A DNA stretch of 64,000 nucleotides, taken from contig NC_061866.1 of the NCBI RefSeq assembly GCF_907164915.1, positions 51,829,113 through 51,893,112 on the forward strand. Direction: 5' to 3'. Numbering within the stretch: the first letter of the stretch is position 1; the number at the start of each line of letters is the position of its first letter. This stretch comes from Impatiens glandulifera. Its lineage: Eukaryota > Streptophyta > Magnoliopsida > Ericales > Balsaminaceae. Shown here piece by piece: positions 34,723 through 46,989 of the stretch. The position numbers and the translations under genes were made by a program. The notes below the pieces were generated by a model. It saw only the letters and a program-made list of their open reading frames with translations. It searched no databases and was not told where the DNA came from.

Positions 34723-35684
34723 TAATCTTTTCTTTCTGTCTTGTCTTGTCTTGCTTGCTTGCTAACACTACTCTTTTATGATCTAATCTTGGAACAAGAA
34801 GAGGAAGAAGAAGAAAGGTTCTTAAATAAGGTCAGTAGTAGACATGGGTATCTGATAACGTGTCAATTGATAAGCAACTTTCATGTGAAATACTTGTAAT
34901 CTCGTGATTCTAGTTCAAAACCCAACCTACCAAAACAATAAAAATATTTTCTTTTTCCAAATTAACATTGATTAGATCTAGAAACCACTACCCATTTAGT
35001 CCTTTTAACAAACAGAAGGTGGGTGGGATATTAATAGCTTAAAAGCAAATATAATGCAGAGATGAAGAAGAATCAAGAAGATGAAAGAAATCTTTCATTA
35101 TATCCTCCTCTTTCGATTCCTAAATCCTAAACCCAAATTGCAATCTGAAATATATATAATTAAAAGCAGAAATCCTTAAAGCAAACATTAATTAGTAATT
35201 AGAAAACGGTAAGAAGGAGCATACTTGTTTATTAATTAATTAAACAGACGTTTGAAACAACAAGAGATAGATAGATAGATAGATTCATGCTCAGAAGATG
35301 ACCTTAAATCTGATAAAGAAACAAACCCATTACAAGAATGCGGTGGCCTGATGGAGAGGGAGATAGATACATTATATATATGTATATATAGAGAGAGAAA
35401 GATATAGAGAGAGAAAGAGAGAGATTTTAAAGATCAGAAGAAGTAAATGCTGTGCATGGCAAATGAGGATTTTGTGTACGGAAGAGGGAGAGAAGCCATG
35501 GTAGGAATTTGGTGAAGGGGACTGAATGATGGATGATGATGATGATCTTCATTAATAATAATAATAATAATTATTATTATTTTACTGAAATTTAGGACAC
35601 GGAATCCGAAAATTATTAAAAAATAAAAATAGGAGTTTTATTATTATGTGGACACGAAGAATAGAGTTTTATTTGAAAAAAAAA
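34723..35684. other. Epimerase 5' region, rich in simple repeats
   Basis: Contains ATAG repeats (about 35266-35284), GA-rich tracts (35385-35424), GATGAT (35530-35548) and AAT runs (35553-35572). It probably includes promoter and leader sequence of the minus-strand epimerase gene. No reading frame was recognised. Confidence 0.45.
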
Positions 35685-35896
35685 TGAAGACAAAAGGTCT
35701 TGGGAAATACGAGGAAAAAACAGTCACATGGCGAGACAGAATTTCAAGAGAGATGATGACTTTAAAATGATATGGCTGGACACGTCAGCACATACTTGCC
35801 ACATGGCAGTCTCATGAAAATGACTCACTTCTTCTCATGCATTTTTATTAATAATTATTAATCCCATATCTTAATTTATTAATACAAATATTTTTT
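35685..35896. repeat. Dispersed duplication, copy 1
   Basis: About 0.2 kb beginning GAAGACAAAAGGTCTTGGG and ending near TTAATTTATTAATACAAATA recurs at 37031-37210 in the same orientation. Best preserved are ATGATATGGCTGGACACGTC and ATGAAAATGACTCACTTCTT. It contains CACGTCA and TGACTCA motifs. Confidence 0.85.
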
Positions 35897-36149
35897 AATA
35901 TTCATGTCACTAATTGATTTGATTGACACGTTACTTTTTTATATACATTGACAACAAAATTATCTATTATTTATGGTGAATGGGAGCTCTTAACGTTTCT
36001 TCTAGAGTTAAGGGGTATAAGGCAAGATAACATCTTTTCCCTTTCATATTTGTTATTGTTATGGTTATGAAAGAAATTTTTAGAATAATATTGTTTACCG
36101 AAAATGTAGGTATATTTCGTGGGGTGGAGTACGGTGCGAGACGATCTGT

Positions 36150-36570
36150 TCTCTAGTTATGTCTCACTTATTGTTTGCAAATGACACTATTTGCATGATT
36201 CAGGTTACTAAAAAAATGTCAAACACCTTCGTGATATTCTTTGGTTATTTGGAACGTGCTCGGGACTGCGTGTTAATTTAGGTAAATTCGATATCTATTT
36301 CTCTAATTTATTTTTGTCGAGGAAATGATTAGATTGACATTATTTTAGGATTTAAAATTGGTGTTTTTCTGTTTACGTATCTCGGGCTTCCTCTAGGGGC
36401 TAAAGCTCTAAAGTTCTCTTGGGATCCGATCATCATGAATAAGATGGAGATGAAGCTTTTAATTTAAAAATATAAGATGATTTCTAAGGGAAGTCGTTTA
36501 ATCCTTATAAAGAGCGCTCTTTATTTAATGTCAACTTATATGACGTCGTTGTATGTCCGGTTGAAAATGA
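36150..36570 (+). mobile_element. Decayed LINE reverse-transcriptase fragment
   Basis: In the frame of 36162 the sequence reads SHLLFANDTICMI, the FADD-type catalytic motif of plant non-LTR reverse transcriptase with the second-last Asp region altered. After one frame change it reads LRDILWLFGTCSGLRVNLGK. After a stop and another frame change it reads TYLGLPLGAKALKFSWDPII and then MISKGSRLILIKSALYLMST. These blocks are in the correct order for a LINE RT thumb region. Stops and frameshifts show it is dead. Neither end of an intact element was found. Confidence 0.88.
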
Positions 36571-37030
36571 ATTTACAATATTACAACTATAGTATATTTA
36601 TGTACAATGAAATAGTATATTCAATCAAATGAAACTATATATATTTGTGTAAAATCTTGATATTAGTAAATAAGATTTAACATAAAAAGAAATTAAATCA
36701 ATTGTTATGGAATTATAATTAAAAAAAATAGTAAAAATATTTTAGAAACTCTATGAGAGTTTTGAATAAGATATTAACCTAATTTAACTTTATTTAAATG
36801 TGTAGTCGGACATTTTAGAAAAACAAGTTTTTACTTTAAGATCATGATTTCCTTATAAGTTGTATGTGAGAAAATTATTGTAATACTTTTATAACATTTT
36901 TATAATAAAGTTGAGTCTATTGTATTTTAAAAGTGGATATAAGTCTTTTACGAATAAAATTGTAATAATTTAATTTAAGTTTATTAAAAAAAGGAAAAAG
37001 AAATAAAAGAAGAAGATGAACACTTGTAAA

Positions 37031-37210
37031 TGGAGACAAAGGTCTTGGAAATAGGAGAAGAAAGCGGTCACATGGTGAGACAAAAAGATGATGACTTTAA
37101 AATGATATGGCTGGACACGTCAGCACAGCCTTGCCACTTGGCAGTCTCATGAAAATGACTCACTTCTTCTCATGCATCATAATAATTTAATTTATTAATA
37201 CAAATAATTT
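37031..37210. repeat. Dispersed duplication, copy 2
   Basis: Direct copy of 35685-35896, roughly 85 percent alike by eye, 1.35 kb away, with some short deletions. The LINE relic lies between the copies. Confidence 0.85.
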
Positions 37211-38739
37211 TTATTTTATTTTTATTATTACATATTAATATATTTTAAGTATATTTATAAAAAGTAAAAATTCTCAAAATCTATACTAATTTTTTTTAAA
37301 TAGTTCAATTTTTATTTGAATATATGAGGCCTACTATGGGTAAGCAAAATGGGTAAAAACAATCAATTTGTAATTCAAACAATGACTGAATAGTTAAATT
37401 GTGGTTCTTAAAATTTCAGAACACTTTTTTTAAACCTTAAAATTTGAATCTTTATATTGATTCCAAACAATATTTTTGTCTTTTTTTTAATTTATTAAAA
37501 AATATTTATATCACTAATTTAATGACAAGTCACGTATATATATAAAAACATAATAAATAAAGCGCCTATCACTCTTTCTACCGCTCTACGTGTTCTCCTT
37601 CATCCAAAAATCTCTACTCGTTGCTCGATAATTTATTGAGTAACATTTTTTTTCATGTCATTTTTATCGTTGTGTTTAAATAATATTTATCATTTTTAAT
37701 ATTCATTAACTTTTAATATATATATATATATATATAATAATTAGTTTAAGAAAAAAAAGTGATATTGTCATTCAATTAGTAATATAAATGTTTTATTTAT
37801 AATAAATTAGTAGTGAAAATAAAATCTTATTTTATATAACTTTAATTCAAAATTAGAAAGATGGAAAGAAAATATTAAAAATCTAAATTGATTGGATTAA
37901 TAAAACCCAAATCATCTACCGTTAAAGTGAGTAGATTGAATTTGGATCTGATTATATATGGTTTTATTAATATATTTATATCAATTAATTAATATGTTTA
38001 TTTTTTTATTTATTTCTTTTTAATTATTATTTAATATATATTTTCTCTTCTTTGTATAGCATAAACCACTTAATTCAATTAAAAAATCATCATTAAACTA
38101 ATTTATTTCAATAATATAATTTTGTATCTATAATAATTTTAAAAAGAAGCGGGAAATTGATAGAAATATGTAGTGAAATGATGTGTCATCCCTTCACTGG
38201 ATTGAAAATGTAATAATAAGAAAGAATTTTAAAATTTTCAATCCAATGAAATGAAATGATGATACATCATTTTCCTACATATTTTTGTAAATTCTTTTCT
38301 ACTCTCTATCATTTCCCAATTTTAAGATGATATAATTAAAAGTCTATTTTTTAATTTATTTTTATTAAAATCATTTCTCTAATTATATTTTTAATTAACT
38401 CTTTAATTTACTGAATTTTAAAAAATATTATTATGAAAAAAAAAATTATGGATCACTCATTCCAAGTAATATTTAGTAAAAATTAAAATAATAAAATTAC
38501 ATATTATTATTTAAATAATTTAGATAATTCTAATTCGATCAAACCCAAATAACTAATTCAAATATAACATAGATTTAATGTAACATTTGATTTGTCTTCT
38601 TCTTACCATCCCTACTCAAATCAAATCAACACCATATCTCCTTGTCGGCTGAAAGATTTATGCAGGTTATCCTATTATCAATTGAGATAATTTTCTGCAT
38701 ATTTTTTTCAATCTTCTCTAATTCATCCTTTTCCAGATT
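37211..38739. other. AT-rich DNA upstream of the GDSL gene
   Basis: Contains a TA run at about 37717-37737 and an inverted patch around 38160-38290 (GAAATGATGTGTCATC and GATGATACATCATTTCC). The right end holds the GDSL promoter and leader; no clear TATA box was found. No other gene was seen. Confidence 0.4.
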
Positions 38740-40177
38740 ATGACTGTCTCGAAGCTCCAAATCTTGTTGTTGTTGTTGTTGTTACTGTTCGTCTATGGCC
38801 GCCATCTGATTGAATCGAAATGTGAATTCAAAGCTATTTATAACTTTGGCGATTCAAATACAGACACAGGTGGGTTTTGGTCTGCCTTCCCGGCTCAAAA
38901 CTCGCCTTTTGGAATGACCTATTTCAACAAACCTGTTGGCAGAGCCACCGATGGAAGGGTGATCATTGATTTCTTAGGTAAAATCAAATTTAACTAATTA
39001 ATAAATTTGATTGTGAATTTGATAAATTTGGTTTTTAACAGCACAGGGTATTGGTTTACCTTTTATCAGTCCATATTTAAAATCAATTGGTTCAAACTTT
39101 ACAAATGGAGCAAATTTTGCAACTTTAGCATCAACTGTTCTCATTCCAAATACTTCCTTATTTGTAACTGGAATTAGCCCTTTTTCTTTGGCCATTCAAA
39201 TCAATCAAATGAAACAGTTCAAGGCTTTGGCTATTGAGTTCCACTCCAAAGGTATTTACTTCATTTTTTGCTCTGTTTTCTTATAAACATGTGTAAGATC
39301 GAACTGGTTTTCATTTTTCAGGATCGAAGGAACTTCCTGCACCCGACACTTTCGCGAAATCTCTTTACACGTTTTATATAGGCCAGAATGATTTTACATC
39401 TGATATTGGAAATGGTCTTGATAGAGTTCTTAAGGATGTTATGCCCAAAGTAATTGGCACAATTGATTGGTCTATTAAGGTTGTGATATTCTCTGTTTCT
39501 TTTTCTTACTGTGTTTTTTTTTTTTTTTTTTTTTGAGAAATGTGTTTTGTTTTAGGAATTATATATCATGGGTGGAAGAACATTCATGATCCTTAATCTT
39601 GCACCGGTTGGATGTTATCCTTCGATGCTAGCTCAGATTCCTCATGAAAACTCTGACGTGGATGAGTACGGCTGCATGAAATCGATGAACGAGGGAGTTG
39701 TAGAGTATAACGAGATGTTGAAGAAGGCGTTGAATGAAACTAGAAAACAAATCCCGGATGCTAATATTATATATGTAGATGTGCACTCGGTTCTTCTCGA
39801 CCTCTTTCAACATCCTACTTCTCATGGTGAGCGTGCTTTTAGTAAAAATCAAGACTTTTTTCACTTGAATTGGTGATAATAATGTTTCTCATATTTGTTT
39901 TGTTATAGGATTGAAGCATGGGATAAAAGCGTGTTGTGGATATGGAGGTGGGATTTGGAATTTCGATGGAAAATGTTATTGTGGAAATCATAAGACGATA
40001 AATGGAAGGACTATAACGGCCAGAGCATGTGGAGACCCGCAAAACTATGTGAGCTTTGATGGGATTCATGCGACGGATATAACCAACAAGATTGTGACAC
40101 AAGCTATATTGAGCGGCTCGATCTTTGAGCCTCCTTTCGCAATGAACAAACTTTGTGATCTCCAGCCTATTGTCTAA
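38740..40177 (+). CDS. GDSL esterase/lipase
   Basis: The model is join(38740-38977, 39042-39251, 39322-39479, 39556-39826, 39909-40177), 381 aa in five exons, the standard gene structure and length. A signal peptide covers about residues 1-26 (leucine run LLLLLLLLF), so the enzyme is secreted to the cell wall or vacuole. SGNH hydrolase blocks are all present: block I NFGDSNTDTGG with nucleophile Ser38, block III IGQNDF with Asn172, and block V DGIHAT with Asp343 and His346 of the triad. The sequence resembles Arabidopsis At4g01130. Members hydrolyse acyl esters or acetylated sugars; the substrate cannot be read from sequence. The GANFATLAS segment has Leu where GANFATAGS is usual. Confidence 0.95.
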
Positions 40178-40640
40178 AAATTTTAAACATTATGGAAGAT
40201 TTGCACCATGGGTTGGATAATTCAAACCAGTTCAGTTTTACATCAAAACGCACATGTTTAGTTGGTTCATACGAGTTTAACTAAATTATGTATATTTCGA
40301 TCAACCATTTCATAAACCGACCCTTAAATTCAGTAGACTTAAATTAGAATCAATGGCCAAATATTAATACCTCAAAATTAAAATTCTGAAACGAGGCCCA
40401 TTTTGTACAACATATTGAAAATGCAAGTGAAACCCTAAGCGAATGAGACCAACAATTTTACATACAATTTTTTTAATATTTCCTGTTCTGTCCTGGGCAA
40501 CAACAACAATAACAATCCTGAAACTGAAGCAGACATCATTTGTCAGCAGCAACATTTTGTGGAAATAACTTTTTTCTTCTACAAGGTGGGTTTTTTTTAA
40601 AACCCTTTTTCATTACCTTTAATGATGTCGTATCCACCAC
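40178..40640. other. Convergent 3' ends of the GDSL and LRB genes
   Basis: This spacer should hold both 3' UTRs. No separate gene was recognised. Confidence 0.5.
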
Positions 40641-43600
40641 TCACTGTTTTATAGTGAGCTCAGCCCTAAGATGAAGTACTCCATTAATAAAGTAAGGACT
40701 ATCCTCCGCTATAAACGAAGTCCAAGGCATCGCAAACAAGTTCCTATACCCAACCGCCTTCCCTCCCGTGAAGGTATAAGTACCTTTATATTTACTCATA
40801 TACTCGTCCGTAGGCTTCGATCTCGCAGCAAATTCATAGTCAACCGCAAAAGTAACCATCCCTTTTTCCTGCATCCCCAGAAAAAGCCCAAAGCAATGAA
40901 ACGAGCTCTGCTGGTCCATATTGCAATGAGCAGAGAGAAAGAACCCTTGTCCCCCAAGATGGAAAGCCTGCGAGTACAAACGACCTGAAGGAAAAAGATT
41001 TACACATTCCTCTCGTTTCAGATCAAGGTATACAACGCACTGCTGATGTGGAAGCTCAAACTCCACTACCTTAACAGGTCTGTATTTGTACGCTCGCTCG
41101 ATGAATCGACGGCTGGACAATTCTTCAGCTGCAAGAGTTCTCTGACGATGAGGCGCTTCTGCCTTGAAAAAGAGAGCTTCTAGAACAACTTTTGATGCTA
41201 GCTCGTGTTCGAAATCGTTGCAGGTTAAAACCTTCTTTAGCTTTCTGCATGTCATGTAAGGGAAGCGGATACAGCGGACTAGAGGAGATCCGAGTACTTC
41301 TCTACGATCCTCAAGTTTTGGGTATTGGGATCTCGCCCATTTAAGTACAAAATCGTAGACTGCATCTTCTGATGCCACCTGGAGATCGTCGCTAGAGAGA
41401 ATTGCCTCTATTCCGGCTAGAGGCAAGTTCATGACCTCTTCTTGGTACCTGCTCATGAGTGTGAGTGCATTTACAGTCAAAACCCACCCAAGCCCACTAA
41501 AGTATCAAAATGAACTGTAAAGCATTGGCTCATTTTGTTTGTAAACAGGACATTACAACTTGATATACTCATAAAACAATAACTTGAGAAATAGCAATTG
41601 ATGGTCGTGTACAACTATTTGACTTGAAAATGCAATAATAAAGCAAGGGCACCAATTTCACATGCTAACAAAGAGACTTAGAACTTGTTTGATGTGGGAT
41701 TATTTCCAAATAATTCACTATCCCATCAAACATCAAATTTTAGATCTCATTACAAATAATCAACTGAAATACCTTACTTTATATTTTATAACATTTTAAA
41801 TTATTAAATAATAAGGATATTTTGGTCATTGTTGTGGAATTATCAAACTTGGCTCTTTTCAAGAATCATTTGCCTTGACAAAAGTAGTGGTTCATTTTAT
41901 GAGTTTTGTGATAACATTTTCTCTAGTATATGCAGAAAAGACAATTACGAGGGGGAGAGAGAGAGAGAGAGAAAGAAAGAGAGGACACTGGAATTTATCA
42001 TTAAGACAATCACTTGTGGTGATCGAGGATTTGAACACTGGGCGTTTTGTGCAACATTAGCATGATTTCTGTTGGATTGTTCATTTCTATAGTGGTCTCC
42101 TACGTATGCTTAGTTCCATAATGCAGAGTTCCTTCTTGAGCAAACCAAACATCCTTCCATCCTGGAAAAGTATTCAGGGTTTATCATGAATCTGTTGTCA
42201 TGCAAATTGTCCACAAAATGACAAGGATGTGACTTTGGATCTTCACTGTGAGGGATCTTTCACTTCAATTCATCACGGTGTTTCCAACTTTCAGATTGTG
42301 TCGGCAGTTTGGTTGGAAAAACATTGTGCTTGGGAATATCAAATTCACCATCCCATTGAGCTACACTTACAAAAAAAATCATGATTTTGGGTTCACTCAG
42401 AAAATATATTACATGTATCTTGTTCATCATTAGCCCAGTCAGACCTTGGATTTTGGCAAATTAATGAAAATGACCCAAGAAAAAACTCTTTATGCTATCT
42501 TAATTGCTGACTTGTGTGTGAACTGTCAATCCATAAATACTACTGCAAGACAGCCAGCAGCTCCTGCAAGCCTCAAGGAATATAGGTTTGTTCGCCACAA
42601 AAACCATAAGAGAGAAAGAAACTGATGGTGACAAAGCGGGAAACAATATGGGTTCTTAGCTAGACTTTGCAGTAGCTGTGGGTGAGGAGAGTTTGATAAT
42701 ATAATACTGGAGGCGAGATAGAGGAAGAAAACTAAACTACAAGAGTGGCATGGCATCACAAAATAAAATATAATTAATATTCACCTAACAAAAATAAAAT
42801 TATCGGTTAAATTTTCCATCACTAGATGGGTCCATTTTGAGATATTGAAAACTTATAAGTACCGTTTTGGATTTCTAGGGAGGCATTGAGGCCATTTATC
42901 ATTTAATATAATAGTTTAGATTCCGTCATTTTGCCATTTGACCCAATTTAAAACTAAATATTAAGACACATTTTGTTTTTATCCATTTATAATACTAAGT
43001 ATACAGTTTTCTCAGAAACTGACTAGATTTACTGGTCAGAATGCCGGAACAAGGAAATAGTTCTCAGTCAGTTCACATTTGCACATCAAGAAGCTGAAAT
43101 AAAAAAATCAAGTGTAGGTATTACATTTACCAGACCTAGCACCCACCCAAGCAGATTGAATGCCAATGTAGGTTATACTAAACAATAATATTTGCCCATC
43201 TCCGAAAAAACATCTCTTATTTATCATTCTATTGAACTATCTGCACTGCAGCTATCATCCATATCATTGATGTTAAACAAATCCAAGGACAAGGCAATAA
43301 TATTTTTGGTCATTCATTGTTGCTTATCACTATATAACAAAAGCCAAAGGTGCAAATTGATTATCATTTGTCATATGCAATTGACAGATTGATTATCATT
43401 TGTCATATGCAATTGACAGATTGATATTTGTAAAAGTTTTTGTGGAACCAGTCATATTCCAATCTCTTTGTGTACCATAAATGATTTGATCCCAAAAACA
43501 TAATATTAAAACTTCTTTGAACATTTAGGAAGGAAAGGCTTAGAGAGTATTTTTCTTATTAAAAAACTCCCGGCATACTATGAGCTTACAGATATAGTCT

Positions 43601-46600
43601 ATTAGGAATGATTTGTTGGCCTTTAATATTTTTTTTGTAATTAATTAGGGTTTCAAGGACAGCTAAATAATGGCCAATATGAGGATGTATTTCTACAATA
43701 GAAATTATTATATGATATCAATTCACTATTACCAAGGTATAATTGTAATTTAGATGGCTAATGCTAAAAGGGAACACCAAAACTTGATTTTATACTCAAG
43801 TGTATTTTTTGGGTATTAATTAAGGGGTTTCTAACCAGAATTATTTTTAATTTCTTGATCCCTATCCAAATAAGAAGGTTCATGAATTGGGCTATTTTAT
43901 AGCATGTCCCTTGAAAGTGAAATTCATCCTTTGTCTTCTCCTTTCCATTCACCCGGATCACTCTTCCGTTTTATTGATTTTGTCGGGATCCTCTTCTTCC
44001 AAAAAAAGGGAAGTAGAAGCATGTTCTTAGGTGGATCCCTCTTTCCATAAAATTTCTTCATTAGATAAATTGTTTTTCATCCTTCCCTTTGGGTTCCTAC
44101 CAAGGAGTGAAGAAAGGGTCTTGTAGAAATTACATTTGCAACTGGTCTTATTTTGACACTTAATTTCAATTTATTATGACCTAATAATTGAATAATACTA
44201 ATTATCAATATATTTTATCTTCTTAATTTTAATTAGTATTTTATAAATAATTTACATAACAAAAACACTTCCGATTATAATCAAAAGTCACTACTCCAAA
44301 AAACAAACAACCTTGAGGAGAAAAAAGTATTTGTGTTTGAGAGGACGCAATTATATATTTTTAAAAACCAGAATATAATTACTTACTTGGTGAAATCCTT
44401 GTAACGAGCAGCAAGGAACTGTTTGGCTGCATCAGTCAAAGGAAGAACAGCTTCAGCCATTAGGATATTGGATGGAAGCTCGAGATAAAGGAGAGCCGAT
44501 TCTGGAGTCATGGGCAAATTCCGCAATAATCTGCTGCAATACCTCATGCAAGAAGCCACTTCAAACTTGTCTGCCGCCATCAGCACATCCAACAAAGCAG
44601 GAGCAGTGTTCGTCGTTAAGGTATTACTGTACATGAAATTCAGGAGATCCATAAGTGCAACTTCCTCTGCACCACAAAAAAATCACGAAATGTCAATTTA
44701 AGACCTTGTTCATACTGTATGGGAACAAGGAATAGCCACAAATTAGCTCTTTATATATCAATACATTAACTGTCTTCCTTAATACAATGGTTCATTACTA
44801 AGGAAGACAATGCTATAAAGAAAAGAATGTACAGAATATTAAATCATTCTAGAATTTTGTTAGCAAGAAAAAAGGACCTCAGTCTCAAATATTAGATGTT
44901 TATAAATGATAATTCCTAGTAGTCTTATCTAGCCATCCTGCCGAAAAAACAGAATTTTTCCCAGGAAAAGTTGTTTTCATCATGTCCCCACGCCAATTTT
45001 TCAGTTAAGCTGTTTATATAACCAAATGCAGGCAAAATAATAGTTCTCTTTATTTTAATATATATTGTTAATCCTCCACTTTTCTCTTGATTCACTCAAA
45101 AATGGACCCAGAGGTAATAAATATATGTAACTCCTAAAATAGATGATCACCTTATTAGTCAGTTGGCCAACAAATATATAGATGCATAAATCACCATGTG
45201 ACACAACATCAGACAAATTCATTTCTTATGTCACTACCATTATTACACTTATGCAATACAGCATGTGATACGATGCTTTGTGACACATGCATCTTAGAGA
45301 GACAACTGTAAAAATTTGATGTTACATGTGGAGTAGTCACCTAAAATAAAGGATATACTTCAGAATAGGATTTGTTTAATAGAATTGATTTCACGAGTTT
45401 GAGACTTCAAACTGTACCTGAGGCATGGATCCTAATGTTTACATATCGTTGTTCTGATTCTCTCATTCCATTTGAGAAGAGCTGTAGAAACAATTAAGGA
45501 AATCAGACATAGATCCGCAATATTCAGAATGAAAATCTGGGAGAAACCAAATTAAATTCGTGATCTTCACCTTATAAAAGAATGGACTTTTTGCAGCCAA
45601 AATTGGAGAACTGATGTGTAAGGATTGAACTCTGAGAACTGTGGAAGAATCCATGCTCCAGTTTGAATCGTTACTATTTGAAGCTTCATCTCCTGCAAAA
45701 GCAATAACACATGAGAATTTCTCAGTCAACTTATGAAACTTAACATATAGTTACAAAATTGTACTGAAGTGAAAATGACAACAAGTTTTCAATTTGGTTT
45801 GTATTCCAGGTTATATAAGACATCACTGAACCTGAAGCTGATTCTTCAACCATTGCAGCAGCTTCATCATCCTCATTTTGACATTTAACCACTTCATCAA
45901 TATCAGGTTGGGTAGAATTCAAAATCTCCTCCACATGACACTCCGCATTGTCCACATCTGCAAGCAAACATGTGAATTAAATCCATTTAACTTCAGCAAA
46001 GTAACAATGATCCATGACAGCAAGTTAGGAAGCCAATTCTAGTCAACAAATAAATCCAAATATATTTACATTAGTCAGATCAGTTGTATGAACCCACCCT
46101 ATATTTAGAGTTTGTTAATCTAACACATAATGTTGTAACCATTCAAGGCTTTTCGACTAGGATTAAAATTATGACTGACCACATCCTATATGAATCCCTA
46201 ATATTCAACCTATCATCTAGGAAAGTACAGGCCACAGAAGAAAATTCCAACATGCCGATTTACCATTCTTCGCATGAAGGGGGTTTCAAAATTTGAACAG
46301 CAACCCCCATCCATGGTGAAAAATGACCTTGCATGTCAAGCTGAAAATTTGTCAACAAAAACACCCATATCTCATAAATGCATACAATTATCCCGGTAAA
46401 AAAAATTGAATTCTCTTTTGCTGAAAGAGTTCTTCTTGGAACAAGTTTACTGCCAATATATGTCAATAGTTTGAGGTTTTTCAGTCTCTTCCGGAACCCA
46501 TCATCTAAATCCTAGACCCTAGTTACAAACATAAATATAAGAAAGAAAAAAAATCCTAGAACCCAAACATTCATCATCAACAAGAAAAAGAACGACCATG

Positions 46601-46989
46601 CACAATCTTTTCAACAACAAAAAAAAACATCTTTGGATCAAATAAAACAGAAGATGCCATAAGGAGAGGAGACCGTGATTATAAGTTTGAAGGTACCACA
46701 TACGCAGAACAAGAAAGAAAAAGAAAAAAAAAGGATTAAAGCACATACCAACGTCTTTCTTCAAGTCTTCTCTCCTCCTTTTCCGTTGCCTAGCCCAATC
46801 GGCTAGGCTATGACAACCCTCTCCACCAGACCTAGTCTCCGCCGGATCAACCATGATTTCAATTCGAAGAACCCTATCGGAAAAATTACTGTCGTTAAAG
46901 GCAAACCCAAAATCGCTAGCGCCTGTTGGCGAACATTCAGATTCCATTGATGACCTTGGATCAAACAAATCGAGGTTCGTTTCCCACAT
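40641..46989 (-). CDS. LRB: LRB/POB1-type BTB-BACK protein, CUL3 adaptor
   Basis: The model is complement join(40641-41448, 44387-44666, 45418-45481, 45571-45692, 45832-45957, 46749-46989), 546 aa, all junctions in phase. Residues 1-60 include [18 protein letters not shown], and a nuclear signal RQRKRRR lies at 67-73. An acidic linker follows (about 82-125). The BTB domain spans about 138-250 ([40 protein letters not shown]), and a BACK domain follows ([16 protein letters not shown]). The C-terminal half, with [12 protein letters not shown] and [14 protein letters not shown], is nearly that of Arabidopsis LRB1/LRB2 as I recall. LRBs are CUL3 E3-ligase adaptors that act with phytochromes, promoting turnover of phyB and PIF3. 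Intron 5 is 2.9 kb and holds a small element and a tandem repeat. The CT-rich leader at 46994-47008 precedes the start. Confidence 0.95.
41681..41855. mobile_element. Small element with CTTGTTTGATG-type ends (copy 4), in LRB intron 5
   Basis: The left end is GAACTTGTTTGATGTGGGATT and the inverted right end GAGCCAAGTTTGATAATTCC; TTTGAT and the G..C..GTTTGAT pattern are shared. About 175 bp, AT-rich, non-coding. Confidence 0.45.
43356..43419. repeat. Perfect 32-bp tandem duplication in LRB intron 5
   Basis: The unit starting ATTGATTATCATTTGTCATA occurs at 43356-43387 and again at 43388-43419 with no difference, followed by the first six bases of a third copy. Confidence 0.95.

Noticed and set aside
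42526..42759. Minus-strand 77-residue ORF in LRB intron 5
   Set aside because: It is same-strand intronic sequence with no family resemblance and a biased Leu/Ser/Cys composition.
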